From: Brevibacillus_H sp041920465
Lineage (GTDB): Bacteria; Bacillota; Bacilli; Brevibacillales; Brevibacillaceae
NCBI GenBank assembly: GCA_041920465.1
Contig: JBHGXW010000010.1
Span: 1-64,000 of the forward strand
DNA length: 64,000 nt
Direction: 5' to 3'
Under the pieces are notes generated by a model. That model did not search any database. It had not been told where the DNA came from and saw only the letters and a program-made list of their open reading frames with translations. The position numbers and the translations under genes are program-made. This document shows positions 42,095 through 51,510 of the stretch, in pieces. The first letter of the stretch is position 1, and each line of letters starts with the position of its first letter.

Positions 42095-43120
42095 ATGCCG
42101 ATTCGATGTGCAGTTCTTGGTTTAGGCCGTTTAGGTCACCATCACGCAAAAAATTTGGCCACTCATCAAGTTAGCGGGGCAGAGCTGGTTTCAGTGGTTG
42201 ATCCGATGGAAGGAAGAGCGGAACAAGTTGCCAGAGAATTCGGGATTCGCAAGTGGACCCAGAATCCGGATGACGTTTTTCAAGATCCTGATATTGATGC
42301 AGTCATTATTGTTACCCCGACCAGTACCCATGCGGACATGATTAAACGGGCAGCGATCAATGGAAAACCCATTTTTGTGGAGAAACCGCTCACTCAAAAT
42401 ATCGAAGAAGCGGACGAAATCATTCAAACGATCAAGGATTATAACGTAATCTGCCAGGTTGGGTTCATGAGACGGTTTGATCCCGCCTATGCGGAGGCAA
42501 AAAGAAGAATTGAAGCAGGAGATATCGGCAAGCCAATTTACTTCAAAGGGATTACTCGCGATGCAGGGGCGCCGCCTGCCGAGTTCATCAAGCACAGCGG
42601 GCGCATGTTTTTGGATGTCTCGATTCATGATTACGATATTGCGAGATATTTGATGGGAGCCGAGATTACTTCTGTTTCTGCGCATGGGAGAGTTTTGATG
42701 AATCCGTTTATGGAAGAGTTCAAAGATGTGGATCAAGCCATCACCTATGTTCATTTTGACTCCGGCGCGGCTGGAGATATTGAAGCAAGCCGCAACTCTC
42801 CCTACGGCCATGATATCCGGACAGAAATTATTGGTACGGAAGGCTCGTTATTTATCGGTACATTGAGGAACCAGAATGTGACTTTCCTGAACTTTAAGGG
42901 CAGCTCCTACGAGATCATCCCGGATTTCCAAACGAGATTTAACGATGCCTACCGCTTGGAACTGGTTCACTTCATCGATTGTGTGCAAAACAAGAAAACA
43001 CCTAAAGTAACGGAGGTGGATGGAAAAGTCAATCTTGAAATAGCGATCGCGGCCACAGAATCATTTGACAGCGGTCAAACGGTCCAGGTGGAAGCGGGAC
43101 AACTGGAAAAAAGCAGATGA
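42095..43120 (+). CDS. iolG: Inositol 2-dehydrogenase-like protein
   Basis: Gfo/Idh/MocA enzyme of 341 aa. GLGRLGHHHAKN binds the cofactor; VEKPL gives the catalytic lysine, and DVSIHDYDIARYL the Asp-x3-His pair. The stretch GFMRRFDPAYAEAK is typical of inositol dehydrogenases (IolG, IolX), which oxidise myo- or scyllo-inositol to 2-keto-inositol, the entry step of the pathway. The IolG name is by similarity and context; an IolX role is equally possible. AAAGGTGGG lies before the ATG. Confidence 0.78.
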   Translation: MPIRCAVLGLGRLGHHHAKNLATHQVSGAELVSVVDPMEGRAEQVAREFGIRKWTQNPDDVFQDPDIDAVIIVTPTSTHADMIKRAAINGKPIFVEKPLTQNIEEADEIIQTIKDYNVICQVGFMRRFDPAYAEAKRRIEAGDIGKPIYFKGITRDAGAPPAEFIKHSGRMFLDVSIHDYDIARYLMGAEITSVSAHGRVLMNPFMEEFKDVDQAITYVHFDSGAAGDIEASRNSPYGHDIRTEIIGTEGSLFIGTLRNQNVTFLNFKGSSYEIIPDFQTRFNDAYRLELVHFIDCVQNKKTPKVTEVDGKVNLEIAIAATESFDSGQTVQVEAGQLEKSR

Positions 43121-43179
43121 TTCATATTTATCAATGCAATGCAAATCAAATCAAGGAAAAGCGATAAGGGGGTTATCTT

Positions 43180-44190
43180 ATGATGAATGTTCAGAAAAGA
43201 ATCGGTTTGTTCTTGATCTTCTTGCTCATCACGGTTTTCGCGGCAGGGTGTGGTGGACAGCAGGCTGCTACACAGCCGCCCCAGCAGACACAGACAGGTG
43301 CGGAAACCCAAGGAACCGCAGCGAAAAAGGATAAGATTACCATTGGTGCCGCTCTTCCCGACTTTGACGACAAGTGGTTGAGCTATTTACAGGACGGGAT
43401 GAAAGAATATCAGAAAACACTGCCAAATGTAGATGTCATTTATGTAGATGCAATGAATGATGCCAACAAGCAGTTGTCCCAGGTTGAGAACTTCATCAAT
43501 CAGAAGGTCGATGCCATCGTGATTGTTCCGGTTGACACCGTATCTGCTCCTAATATGGTGGATAAAGCCAATGCAGCCAAGATTCCCATTGTTGTGGTGA
43601 ACAGACAGTATGAAGGTGTGGAAAAAGCTACGGCTTACGTAGGTTCGGAATCGCTCAAGGCAGGTATCATGGAGATGGAAGAAGTAGCGAAGATCCTGAA
43701 CGGAAAGGGCAACATCGCTATCATGAACGGTCAGATGGGGCATGAGGCACAGATCAAGAGAACGGAAGGAAACAAACAGATTATTGAAAAGAATCCGGAT
43801 ATGAAAGTAGTGTTGGAAGGAACGGGTGAGTGGGATCGAGCCAAAGGAATGACGTTAATGGAAAACTGGCTGCAGTCAGGCCAAACGATTAATGCCGTTG
43901 TATCCAATAATGATGAAATGGCGATCGGAGCCATTATGGCCCTCGAAGCGGCAGGCAAACTGAAGGATGTTGTGGTAGCGGGGGTTGATGCTACACCTGA
44001 TGCTTTGGAATATGTGAAGTCCGGAAAACTGAAAGTTACGGTCTTCCAGGATGCCAGAGGGCAAGGAAAAGGCGGACTTGAAACGGCCGTTAAGGCGGCA
44101 AAAGGAGAAAAAGTGGAAAAGTTCGTCTGGATTCCTTATGAATTGGTAACGAAGGACAATGTAGAAGAGTACATCAAAAAATGGCAGTAG
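43180..44190 (+). CDS. Sugar ABC transporter substrate-binding lipoprotein
   Basis: RbsB-like binding protein of 336 aa. Lipoprotein signal with Cys24 (FAAGC), a Gln/Thr-rich linker, then a two-lobe periplasmic-binding fold with VDAIVIVPVDT and VAGVDATPDAL. The ATPase and permease follow. In this context it most likely binds an inositol. AAGGGGGTT lies before two adjacent ATG codons (43180 and 43183). The gene is separated from the ATPase by a strong hairpin. Confidence 0.9.
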   Translation: MMNVQKRIGLFLIFLLITVFAAGCGGQQAATQPPQQTQTGAETQGTAAKKDKITIGAALPDFDDKWLSYLQDGMKEYQKTLPNVDVIYVDAMNDANKQLSQVENFINQKVDAIVIVPVDTVSAPNMVDKANAAKIPIVVVNRQYEGVEKATAYVGSESLKAGIMEMEEVAKILNGKGNIAIMNGQMGHEAQIKRTEGNKQIIEKNPDMKVVLEGTGEWDRAKGMTLMENWLQSGQTINAVVSNNDEMAIGAIMALEAAGKLKDVVVAGVDATPDALEYVKSGKLKVTVFQDARGQGKGGLETAVKAAKGEKVEKFVWIPYELVTKDNVEEYIKKWQ

Positions 44191-44230
44191 CGCAAATCCG
44201 TCATGACCTGAAGTAACGGCAAGCAAATAG

Positions 44231-44265
44231 GGAAAGGACACTTGCAAAAGACTGGTGTCCTTTCC
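44231..44265 (+). promoter_or_regulatory. Intercistronic hairpin after the binding-protein gene
   Basis: GGAAAGGACAC pairs perfectly with GTGTCCTTTCC (loop 13). No T run follows, so it is more likely an mRNA-stabilising or attenuating hairpin that keeps binding-protein mRNA in excess over the ATPase and permease than a full terminator. Confidence 0.65.
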
Positions 44266-44303
44266 TGCCAACGGTAAACAATATCGCAAATGAGGGGAAG
44301 GGC

Positions 44304-45797
44304 ATGAATAGAGAATATATCCTGCAGATGGAGAATATCACGAAGGAATTCCCTGGCGTAAAGGCTTTAGATAATGTTCAGTTGAAAGTAAAAAAAGGAA
44401 CCGTGCACGCGTTAATGGGTGAAAACGGTGCTGGCAAATCCACACTGATGAAAATATTGAAAGGGCTTTATACCCCGGACAGCGGGAGAATTATTTTCAA
44501 TGGTGAAGAACTGAAGCTGACTAGCGTGAAACAAGCTCTCGATAAAGGGATTTCGATGATTCACCAGGAGCTAAGTCCAATACCGCATATGACTGTGGCC
44601 GAGAACATTTTTCTGGGAAGAGAGCCTAGCTATGGTTTTATGGGCTGGGTGAAAAGTAAGGAGCTTGAAGAAAAGACAAGAAAATTACTCAAGAAACTGG
44701 AAATCGATATTGACCCGCGAGCCAAGATGGCTGAGCTCAGCATCGCAAGTACGCAGATGGTAGAGATTGCCAAGGCAATTTCCTATCAGTCCAAATTAAT
44801 TATTATGGATGAGCCGACATCCGCCATTACCGAGAAAGAAGTGAACCATCTGTTTAAGATCATCCGTTCCCTGAAAAAAGAGGGAGTATCGATTATTTAC
44901 ATCACCCATAAGATGGATGAACTATCGCAAATCACGGATGAATTTACGGTTTTACGTGATGGAAAGTATATCGGAACCATGCCAAGTGAACACATTTCAA
45001 AAGAACAATTGATTGAAATGATGGTGGGAAGGGAATTAAATCAAGTTTTTCATAAAAAGCCGGCCGAAATCAAAGAGGTCGTCTTGTCGGTAAGGAATGT
45101 GTCCAAAAAAGGTGTCTTTGAAAATGTGAGTTTTGAAGTGAGAAAAGGGGAAATTATCGGAATCGCTGGTTTGATGGGTTCCCGACGAACAGAAGTACTG
45201 GAAAGTATATTCGGAATTACCCCCATCGACTCAGGTGAAGTGTACGTAAAAGGCGAGAAAAAGGTGATTCGCTCACCGCGTGACGCTATCAAATCGGGGA
45301 TCGGACTGCTTACGGAAGATAGAAAGTCAACCGGATTATTTTTGCCTCTTTCCGTTCAAGACAACATGATCACCGTCAATATAGAACAATATATCAAAGG
45401 CGGTTTTTTGAATCAGAGAAAAATCCAGTCAGATTGTAAAAAACAGAACGAGCAGTTAGCTATCAAGACGCCCAGTCTCAATCAGACGATCAAATATTTA
45501 AGTGGCGGAAATCAGCAAAAAGCATTAATCGCCAGGTGGCTGCTTCGAGATCCAGATATCCTGTTCTTAGATGAACCGACAAGAGGGATCGACGTTGGGG
45601 CAAAATCAGAAATCTATAATCTCATCTTTGAACTAGCGAAAAAAGGTAAAGCCATCGTCGTAATCTCCTCTGAACTGCCCGAAATATTGGGCTTAAGCGA
45701 CCGCATCCTGGTGATGTACGATGGCCGTAAAATGGGAGAACTGAAGAGAGAAGAAGCAACACAGGAAAAAATACTACAGTTGGCAACAGGAACATAA
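44304..45797 (+). CDS. Sugar ABC transporter ATPase, RbsA/MglA type
   Basis: Twin-cassette ATPase of 497 aa. Cassette 1: GENGAGKST (near 39), LSIASTQMVEIAKA, IIMDEPTSAI. Cassette 2 has the degenerate Walker A GLMGSRRTE usual for RbsA/MglA, then LSGGNQQKALIARWL and LFLDEPTRGID. It energises the inositol-type transporter. GAGGGGAAGG lies before the ATG. Confidence 0.93.
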   Translation: MNREYILQMENITKEFPGVKALDNVQLKVKKGTVHALMGENGAGKSTLMKILKGLYTPDSGRIIFNGEELKLTSVKQALDKGISMIHQELSPIPHMTVAENIFLGREPSYGFMGWVKSKELEEKTRKLLKKLEIDIDPRAKMAELSIASTQMVEIAKAISYQSKLIIMDEPTSAITEKEVNHLFKIIRSLKKEGVSIIYITHKMDELSQITDEFTVLRDGKYIGTMPSEHISKEQLIEMMVGRELNQVFHKKPAEIKEVVLSVRNVSKKGVFENVSFEVRKGEIIGIAGLMGSRRTEVLESIFGITPIDSGEVYVKGEKKVIRSPRDAIKSGIGLLTEDRKSTGLFLPLSVQDNMITVNIEQYIKGGFLNQRKIQSDCKKQNEQLAIKTPSLNQTIKYLSGGNQQKALIARWLLRDPDILFLDEPTRGIDVGAKSEIYNLIFELAKKGKAIVVISSELPEILGLSDRILVMYDGRKMGELKREEATQEKILQLATGT

Positions 45798-45834
45798 TGC
45801 ACCGACTTCGTTCGAAAGGATTGGGGATGGATAG

Positions 45835-46839
45835 ATGAGCAGTGAAGTTACGATTTCAAAAGAACATAAACGCTCTGGGGTATCAAGCCAAAACCGGCTA
45901 AAAGAAAAAGCGCACCATATTTTTCATCGGTATGGGATGCTCATGATTCTTCTTGTTTTAATTGTTTTTATGTCAATTCTCTCACCTACTTTCTTTACTT
46001 CCAGCAATTTGCTTAATATTGTGCGGCAAATGTCTGTGGTAGGAATTGTGGCGATCGGCGTTACGATGGTTATTATCACAACGGGGATCGATCTCTCCTC
46101 AGGTTCGGTGATCGCACTTGTATCCGTCGTAGTAGCCACCTTCGCCCATCCGGACAGTTATCCTCTCCTTGTCCCGATCATCCTTGGAATCGGATTGGGG
46201 ATACTCATCGGTGTCATTAATGGAACGATTATCTCGAAAGGCAAAATTGCCCCGTTTATCGTTACACTGGGTATGATGACTGCTGCCAGAGGTGCGGCTT
46301 TGCTTTTTAGCGGTGGAAGACCGATCGGGAACTTGTCAGATTCCTTCAAGTTTATTGGACAGGGAGATGTGTTGGGTATCCCGTTACCCATTCTCATCTT
46401 TGCACTTGTTGGCGTGGTTTCGTATATCCTCCTGAACAAAACAAAATTCGGGAAATACACCTACGCCATCGGCGGCAATGAGCAGGCAGCGATAATTGCC
46501 GGAGTCCATGTAGACAGGTACAAGATTCTCATTTACGGTTATGCCGGTTTATTATCTGCCATTGCGGGAATTATCCTGACTTCCCGGATTGCTTCTGGCC
46601 AGCCAACGGCAGGTACCATGTATGAATTGGATGCGATTGCCGCAGCTGTCATCGGCGGTACCAGCCTTTCCGGCGGGATTGGAACCATCGGGGGAACGAT
46701 CATTGGCGCTCTGATCATCGGTGTGATGAATAACGGCCTTGATCTGTTAAATGTATCTTCGTATTGGCAGCAAATTCTAAAGGGCGTGATTATCACGGTT
46801 GCTGTCTTTATCGATTCCCGAAAAAACAAAAGATCATAA
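45835..46839 (+). CDS. Sugar ABC transporter permease, RbsC type
   Basis: Membrane protein of 334 aa with 8-10 helices. Family words TGIDLSSGSVIALV, GVINGTIISKGKIAPFIVTLG and AAVIGGTSLSGGIGTIGGT are seen. It forms the channel of the importer with the binding protein and ATPase just upstream. The N-terminus (about 1-35) is polar and in the cytosol. GAAAGGATTGGGG precedes the ATG. Confidence 0.92.
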   Translation: MSSEVTISKEHKRSGVSSQNRLKEKAHHIFHRYGMLMILLVLIVFMSILSPTFFTSSNLLNIVRQMSVVGIVAIGVTMVIITTGIDLSSGSVIALVSVVVATFAHPDSYPLLVPIILGIGLGILIGVINGTIISKGKIAPFIVTLGMMTAARGAALLFSGGRPIGNLSDSFKFIGQGDVLGIPLPILIFALVGVVSYILLNKTKFGKYTYAIGGNEQAAIIAGVHVDRYKILIYGYAGLLSAIAGIILTSRIASGQPTAGTMYELDAIAAAVIGGTSLSGGIGTIGGTIIGALIIGVMNNGLDLLNVSSYWQQILKGVIITVAVFIDSRKNKRS

Positions 46840-46864
46840 AAAGAAAAAAGTAGGGGGAGTCAGG

Positions 46865-47701
46865 ATGAAAATTGCTTTTAATCAGGCGACGACGATGAAA
46901 CAGTCGACACTTGCCAAAGATTTGGAGTTATGCGAAAAGCATGGCTACGATTACATTGAAATCAGATTGGATAAGTTACGCGATTATCTGCAGGATCATA
47001 CGGCACACGATTTAAAAACTTTTTTCGAAAAGAATCGGATTAAGCCGTATGCTTTCAACGCTCTTGAATTTATCTCTTTTAGAGACGAAGCGGGTTACCT
47101 GCAAATAACAGAAGATTTGAAATTTTTATGCGAGATGGGCGAAATCATCAACTGCAAAAACGTCATCGCTGTCCCAACGTTTGATATCGGAGATTACTCG
47201 AAATCCCAGATCAAAGAAGAAACCGTCAAGGTTCTCCATGAGCTGAGCGAGATCGCTCAACCCTACGGCGTTCGATTAGCCCTGGAATTCTGCGGTTATC
47301 CCAACTGTTCTGTCAATACGTTTGGTCAAGCGTATGAAATTGTAGAAGAAGTGAACAGAGGAAATGTGGGAATCGTTCTGGATTGCTTTCACTTCCACGC
47401 GATGAACTCAAAGATGGAAGACTTGCGGAAAGCAGACCCAAAGAAAATATTTGTGTTTCATATTGATGACTGTGAAGATTTGCCGGCGGGGGCATTGCGG
47501 GATCATCACAGAGTGTGGCCAGGTGAAGGAGCAGTCGATTTGGATGGCATCCTGTCCACATTAAAGGAAATTGGCTATGGAGAAATGGTCTCAGTCGAAC
47601 TATTCAGGCCGGAATATTGGGAATGGGATATTGAAAAAACGATAAAAACGGGAAAAGAAACGACGGAAGAAGCGGTAAGCAAATATTTTCAAATCGGATA
47701 A
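46865..47701 (+). CDS. iolI: 2-keto-myo-inositol isomerase (inosose isomerase)
   Basis: TIM-barrel sugar isomerase of 278 aa, exactly the length of B. subtilis IolI. Metal ligands are visible in LALEFCGY (Glu), VLDCFHFHAM (Asp, His), HIDDCED and VSVELF (Glu). IolI interconverts 2-keto-myo-inositol and 1-keto-D-chiro-inositol, so the cell may use D-chiro-inositol as well. The start at 46865 follows TAGGGGGAG; a frame opened further up would overlap the permease gene. Confidence 0.88.
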   Translation: MKIAFNQATTMKQSTLAKDLELCEKHGYDYIEIRLDKLRDYLQDHTAHDLKTFFEKNRIKPYAFNALEFISFRDEAGYLQITEDLKFLCEMGEIINCKNVIAVPTFDIGDYSKSQIKEETVKVLHELSEIAQPYGVRLALEFCGYPNCSVNTFGQAYEIVEEVNRGNVGIVLDCFHFHAMNSKMEDLRKADPKKIFVFHIDDCEDLPAGALRDHHRVWPGEGAVDLDGILSTLKEIGYGEMVSVELFRPEYWEWDIEKTIKTGKETTEEAVSKYFQIG

Positions 47702-47721
47702 CCTCACTTTTTGCCTTACAG

Positions 47722-47733
47722 GTAAGCGCTTAA
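47722..47733. promoter_or_regulatory. AAGCGCTT site before iolD
   Basis: GTAAGCGCTTAA, 31 bases before the iolD start, centred in the 62-base gap after iolI. Same core as the other operators. Confidence 0.6.
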
Positions 47734-47763
47734 CTTTCGCGGAGAAGGTGGGAAAACAGCAGA

Positions 47764-49698
47764 ATGAAAACTAGGAGACTAACAACGGCTCAAGCGTTGG
47801 TCGCATTTTTAAATCAACAGTATGTCGAGTTCGATGGTAGAGAAGATAAATTTGTGAAAGGTGTTTTCACCATCTTTGGCCATGGAAATGTACTGGGTCT
47901 TGGCCAGGCTTTGGAAGAAGATCCAGGAGAGCTTGAGGTGTATCAGGGCAGAAACGAGCAGGGGATGGCGCATGCAGCCGTTGCATTCGCCAAGCAAAAG
48001 CATCGGAAGCAAATTATCGCTTGCACTTCCTCGGTTGGACCCGGGGCAGCCAATATGCTGACAGCCGCAGCGACCGCTTCCGCCAATAACATCCCTGTCT
48101 TGTTGCTTCCCGGCGATACGTTTGCCACCCGACAACCGGACCCTGTGCTTCAACAAATTGAACATTACCATGATGGCACGATCACGACCAATGATGCTTT
48201 CCGGGCAGTCAGCAAATACTGGGATCGTGTAAACCGGCCAGAACAATTGATGACCGCGATGATCAATGCAATGCGAGTGCTTACTGACCCTGCCGATACG
48301 GGGGCGGTGACCATCGCCCTTCCGCAGGATGTTCAGGGAGAAGTGTATGAATTTCCTGAGTATTTCTTCAAAAAACGCGTCCATCGGATCGAACGCCGTA
48401 TACCGACCAGCTCGGATCTTAATGATGCGGTGGAGCTGATCAAAGGCAAACAAAAGCCTGTGATCATCTGCGGAGGGGGAGTACGGTACTCCGAAGCAGG
48501 CGACGCACTAAAGCGTTTCGCTGAAAAATTCAACATCCCATACGGAGAGACACAAGCCGGAAAAAGTGCGATTGAAAGCGAACACGGATACAATCTGGGG
48601 GGAATTGGAGTAACCGGGAACCTTGCGGCGAACACACTAGCGAAAAATGCGGATTTGGTGATCGGGATTGGGACCAGATACTCAGATTTCACGACGGCAT
48701 CCAAACAGCTCTTCCAAAATCCCGATGTCGAGTTCCTGACGATTAATGTGTCCGAATATCACGCGAACAAGCTTGATTCGGTAAAGATCGTGGCTGATGC
48801 GAAGCTTGCCCTGCTGGCATTGGAAACAGAGTTGGAAAAAGCGGGATACCGCTCCGGTTACAAGGATGAAATTAAATCGGCCAAAGCAGCTTGGGAAGCG
48901 GAGCTGAGTCGTTTGCGCCAGATTCGCTACAAACAGGAAGGGTTTTCCCCTGAAATCGCCGGCCACCTGGATGAGGTACTGCCGGAGTTTTATGAAACAT
49001 ATCGCTCATGTCTGACCCAAACCGAAGTGATTGGGCAGATAAACGAGCTGATTGAAGAAGATGCGATTATCATCGGGGCTGCCGGAAGCCTCCCTGGAGA
49101 CCTGCAAAGAATGTGGAAATCGCGTCGACCCAACACATACCACATGGAGTACGGCTACTCCTGCATGGGTTATGAAATATCGGGAGCGCTCGGGGTAAAA
49201 ATGGCTGAACCGGATAAAGAGGTTTACGCCATGGTAGGTGATGGAAGCTACCTGATGCTGCATTCCGAATTGGTAACCAGCATCCAGGAAGGAAAGAAAA
49301 TCAATGTCTTGTTACTGGATAATGCCTCATTTGGATGCATCAACAACCTGCAGATGAGCAATGGCATGGGCAGCTTCGGAACGGAATTTCGATACAGGAA
49401 TCCCGTTACCGGCCGATTGGATGGAGGCTTTATCAAAATCGACTTCGCCCAAAGCGCAGCCGGCTACGGGGTCAAAACCTACAAGGTAACTACCGTGGAA
49501 GAACTCCAGGAAGCGCTGAAAGATGCAAAAACACAGACGGTATCTACCCTGATCGACATCAAAGTGCTTCCCAAGACGATGACGAACGGTTACGAATCGT
49601 GGTGGCATGTTGGAATTGCCGGCACTTCGCAGAATCTCAAGATAACAGAGGCTTATCAGAATAAGGAAAACAACCTGAAAAAAGCAAGAAAATATTAA
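47764..49698 (+). CDS. iolD: 3D-(3,5/4)-trihydroxycyclohexane-1,2-dione hydrolase
   Basis: Thiamine-diphosphate enzyme of 644 aa that opens the inositol ring to 5-deoxy-glucuronate. N-terminal pyrimidine domain with the catalytic Glu in GRNEQGMAH (near 63), central domain (about 220-360) and C-terminal pyrophosphate domain with the metal motif VGDGSYLMLHSE and NNLQ. GGAGAAGG is before the ATG. First gene of iolDEBCA. Confidence 0.95.
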   Translation: MKTRRLTTAQALVAFLNQQYVEFDGREDKFVKGVFTIFGHGNVLGLGQALEEDPGELEVYQGRNEQGMAHAAVAFAKQKHRKQIIACTSSVGPGAANMLTAAATASANNIPVLLLPGDTFATRQPDPVLQQIEHYHDGTITTNDAFRAVSKYWDRVNRPEQLMTAMINAMRVLTDPADTGAVTIALPQDVQGEVYEFPEYFFKKRVHRIERRIPTSSDLNDAVELIKGKQKPVIICGGGVRYSEAGDALKRFAEKFNIPYGETQAGKSAIESEHGYNLGGIGVTGNLAANTLAKNADLVIGIGTRYSDFTTASKQLFQNPDVEFLTINVSEYHANKLDSVKIVADAKLALLALETELEKAGYRSGYKDEIKSAKAAWEAELSRLRQIRYKQEGFSPEIAGHLDEVLPEFYETYRSCLTQTEVIGQINELIEEDAIIIGAAGSLPGDLQRMWKSRRPNTYHMEYGYSCMGYEISGALGVKMAEPDKEVYAMVGDGSYLMLHSELVTSIQEGKKINVLLLDNASFGCINNLQMSNGMGSFGTEFRYRNPVTGRLDGGFIKIDFAQSAAGYGVKTYKVTTVEELQEALKDAKTQTVSTLIDIKVLPKTMTNGYESWWHVGIAGTSQNLKITEAYQNKENNLKKARKY

Positions 49699-49719
49699 AA
49701 AAAGGTGTGAGGGATAACC

Positions 49720-50649
49720 ATGAGTCAAACACAGAACAAACGCTTTCGTATCGGTATAGCTCCGATCAGTTGGGTAAATGATGATATTCCCGGTCTGGGC
49801 GACCACTATACACAGGATCAGGTGCTCTCCGAAATGGCCGAACTTGGATATATTTCAACCGAAATGGGACGCCTTTTCATGCAGGACCCTCCGACGCTCA
49901 AAGCCAAGTTGGAGGAGCACGGAATCCAGCTTGCGAGCAAATTTGTGGGGACGATTTTTTCTGACGCAGATCGTTTGGAAGAGGAGCTTCGATCGTTCAG
50001 GAATTGGGTGAACTACCTGAAGGAAATGGGATGCGAATATGTGATCGTAAGTGAAATGGGTGGCTCTGCGTTCTGGGACCCAAGACGTTCCCCGGAAGAT
50101 AAGGCGATCAAAAACCTGACGGACAAGGAATGGGAAACCCTGGTGGAAGGGCTGCATCGGGCTGCCGTCATCGCCCAGGAGTCTGGTTTGCAGCTGGTTT
50201 ATCACTTCCATGCCGGAACTGTCATAGAGACAGCGGAGGAGATCGACCGCTTAATGGAGTCGACCGACCCGAATTTAGTCCATCTATTGTACGATACCGG
50301 GCATGCTCTCTATGGCGGTTATGATCCGCTTGAGCTTTTGCAAAAATACGAAGACCGTATCAAGTATGTTCATTTGAAGGATGTCCGAAAAGATGTTTTG
50401 GAGCATGTCAAAAAGGAAAATCTTGATTTCCGTTCTGCCGTGCTAAAAGGAATGTTTACCGTCCCTGGAGATGGATGTATCGACTTTGCTCCGATCCTGA
50501 AGGAGTTGATTGACAGGAATTACGATGGCTGGATCATTGTAGAAGCGGAACAGGATCCCGCGGTTGCCCATCCTTACACATACGCAAAAATGGCCAAGGA
50601 TTATATTGATCAAAACATTTCGGCCTTGATGTCCTCGAATCAACGGTAA
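49720..50649 (+). CDS. iolE: 2-keto-myo-inositol dehydratase
   Basis: TIM-barrel enzyme of 309 aa that removes water from 2-keto-myo-inositol and gives the substrate of IolD. Seen: GIAPISWVNDDIP near the start, YHFHAGT, LYDTGHALYGGYDP, YVHLKDVR and a Glu in IIVEAEQD, all metal-site stretches of IolE. It follows iolD by 21 bases with AAAGGTGTGAGGG as ribosome site. Confidence 0.94.
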   Translation: MSQTQNKRFRIGIAPISWVNDDIPGLGDHYTQDQVLSEMAELGYISTEMGRLFMQDPPTLKAKLEEHGIQLASKFVGTIFSDADRLEEELRSFRNWVNYLKEMGCEYVIVSEMGGSAFWDPRRSPEDKAIKNLTDKEWETLVEGLHRAAVIAQESGLQLVYHFHAGTVIETAEEIDRLMESTDPNLVHLLYDTGHALYGGYDPLELLQKYEDRIKYVHLKDVRKDVLEHVKKENLDFRSAVLKGMFTVPGDGCIDFAPILKELIDRNYDGWIIVEAEQDPAVAHPYTYAKMAKDYIDQNISALMSSNQR

Positions 50650-50664
50650 GGCGGGTGGAGAGCC

Positions 50665-51510
50665 ATGAGTAAGCTTATTGTTCCCAGTCAAAAACCGGAT
50701 GAGCATGGCAATGTCCTGCGTATTACCCCACAATCCGCTGATTGGAGCTATGTCGGGTTCGAGGTGTATACCCTGCAAAAAGGGCAAACCTTGAAACAGG
50801 TAACGGGTAACCGGGAAGTATGTATCGTTTTGTTGTCCGGTATGGCTCATCTTTCTACCAACTATCAAAAATGGGAAAACATCGGTCGGCGAATGGATGT
50901 TTTCGAAAAGATTCCGCCTTATTCCGTCTATGTTCCGCCAGGAGATTTCTATGAAGTAGAGGCTGTTACCGATTTGGAACTGGCGATCTGCAAGGCACCT
51001 GGAGAAGGTACATACCCTGCCCGCCTGATTGCACCGGGTGATGTGGGGGTTGAAATCAGGGGCGCGGGTAATATCGAGCGAAAGATTCATAATATTCTTC
51101 CGGAGCAAAAACCGGCAGACAGCTTGCTTGTCGTAGAAGTATTTACTCCTGAAGGGAATTGGTCCAGCTATCCTCCGCATAAGCACGATCAAGAGAATCT
51201 CCCGCACGAGTCCTACTTGGAAGAGACGTATTACCACAAAATCAATCCTGTACATGGTTTCGCCATCCAGAGAGTATACACCGACGACCGTTCCCTGGAT
51301 GAAACACTGGTTGTGAAAAACGGAAATGCCGTATTGGTGCCAAAAGGATACCATCCCGTTTCCGCGCCACCCGGATATGAGGTCTACTATTTAAACGTCA
51401 TGGCGGGACCGGTTCGAACGTGGAAGTTTCACAATGATCCGGATCACGAATGGGTGATGGAAAGGAAACTGGAAGCCAAAGCGCTGGGGAAGGAAGGGCA
51501 AAGGCCATGA
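50665..51510 (+). CDS. iolB: 5-deoxy-glucuronate isomerase
   Basis: Double-cupin enzyme of 281 aa that turns 5-deoxy-glucuronate into 5-dehydro-2-deoxy-gluconate. The metal site of the second cupin is seen as WSSYPPHKHDQ and ESYLEETYYHK, and the late VLVPKGYHPVSAPPGYEVYY is an IolB hallmark. It overlaps iolC by 4 bases (ATGA). Confidence 0.95.
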   Translation: MSKLIVPSQKPDEHGNVLRITPQSADWSYVGFEVYTLQKGQTLKQVTGNREVCIVLLSGMAHLSTNYQKWENIGRRMDVFEKIPPYSVYVPPGDFYEVEAVTDLELAICKAPGEGTYPARLIAPGDVGVEIRGAGNIERKIHNILPEQKPADSLLVVEVFTPEGNWSSYPPHKHDQENLPHESYLEETYYHKINPVHGFAIQRVYTDDRSLDETLVVKNGNAVLVPKGYHPVSAPPGYEVYYLNVMAGPVRTWKFHNDPDHEWVMERKLEAKALGKEGQRP

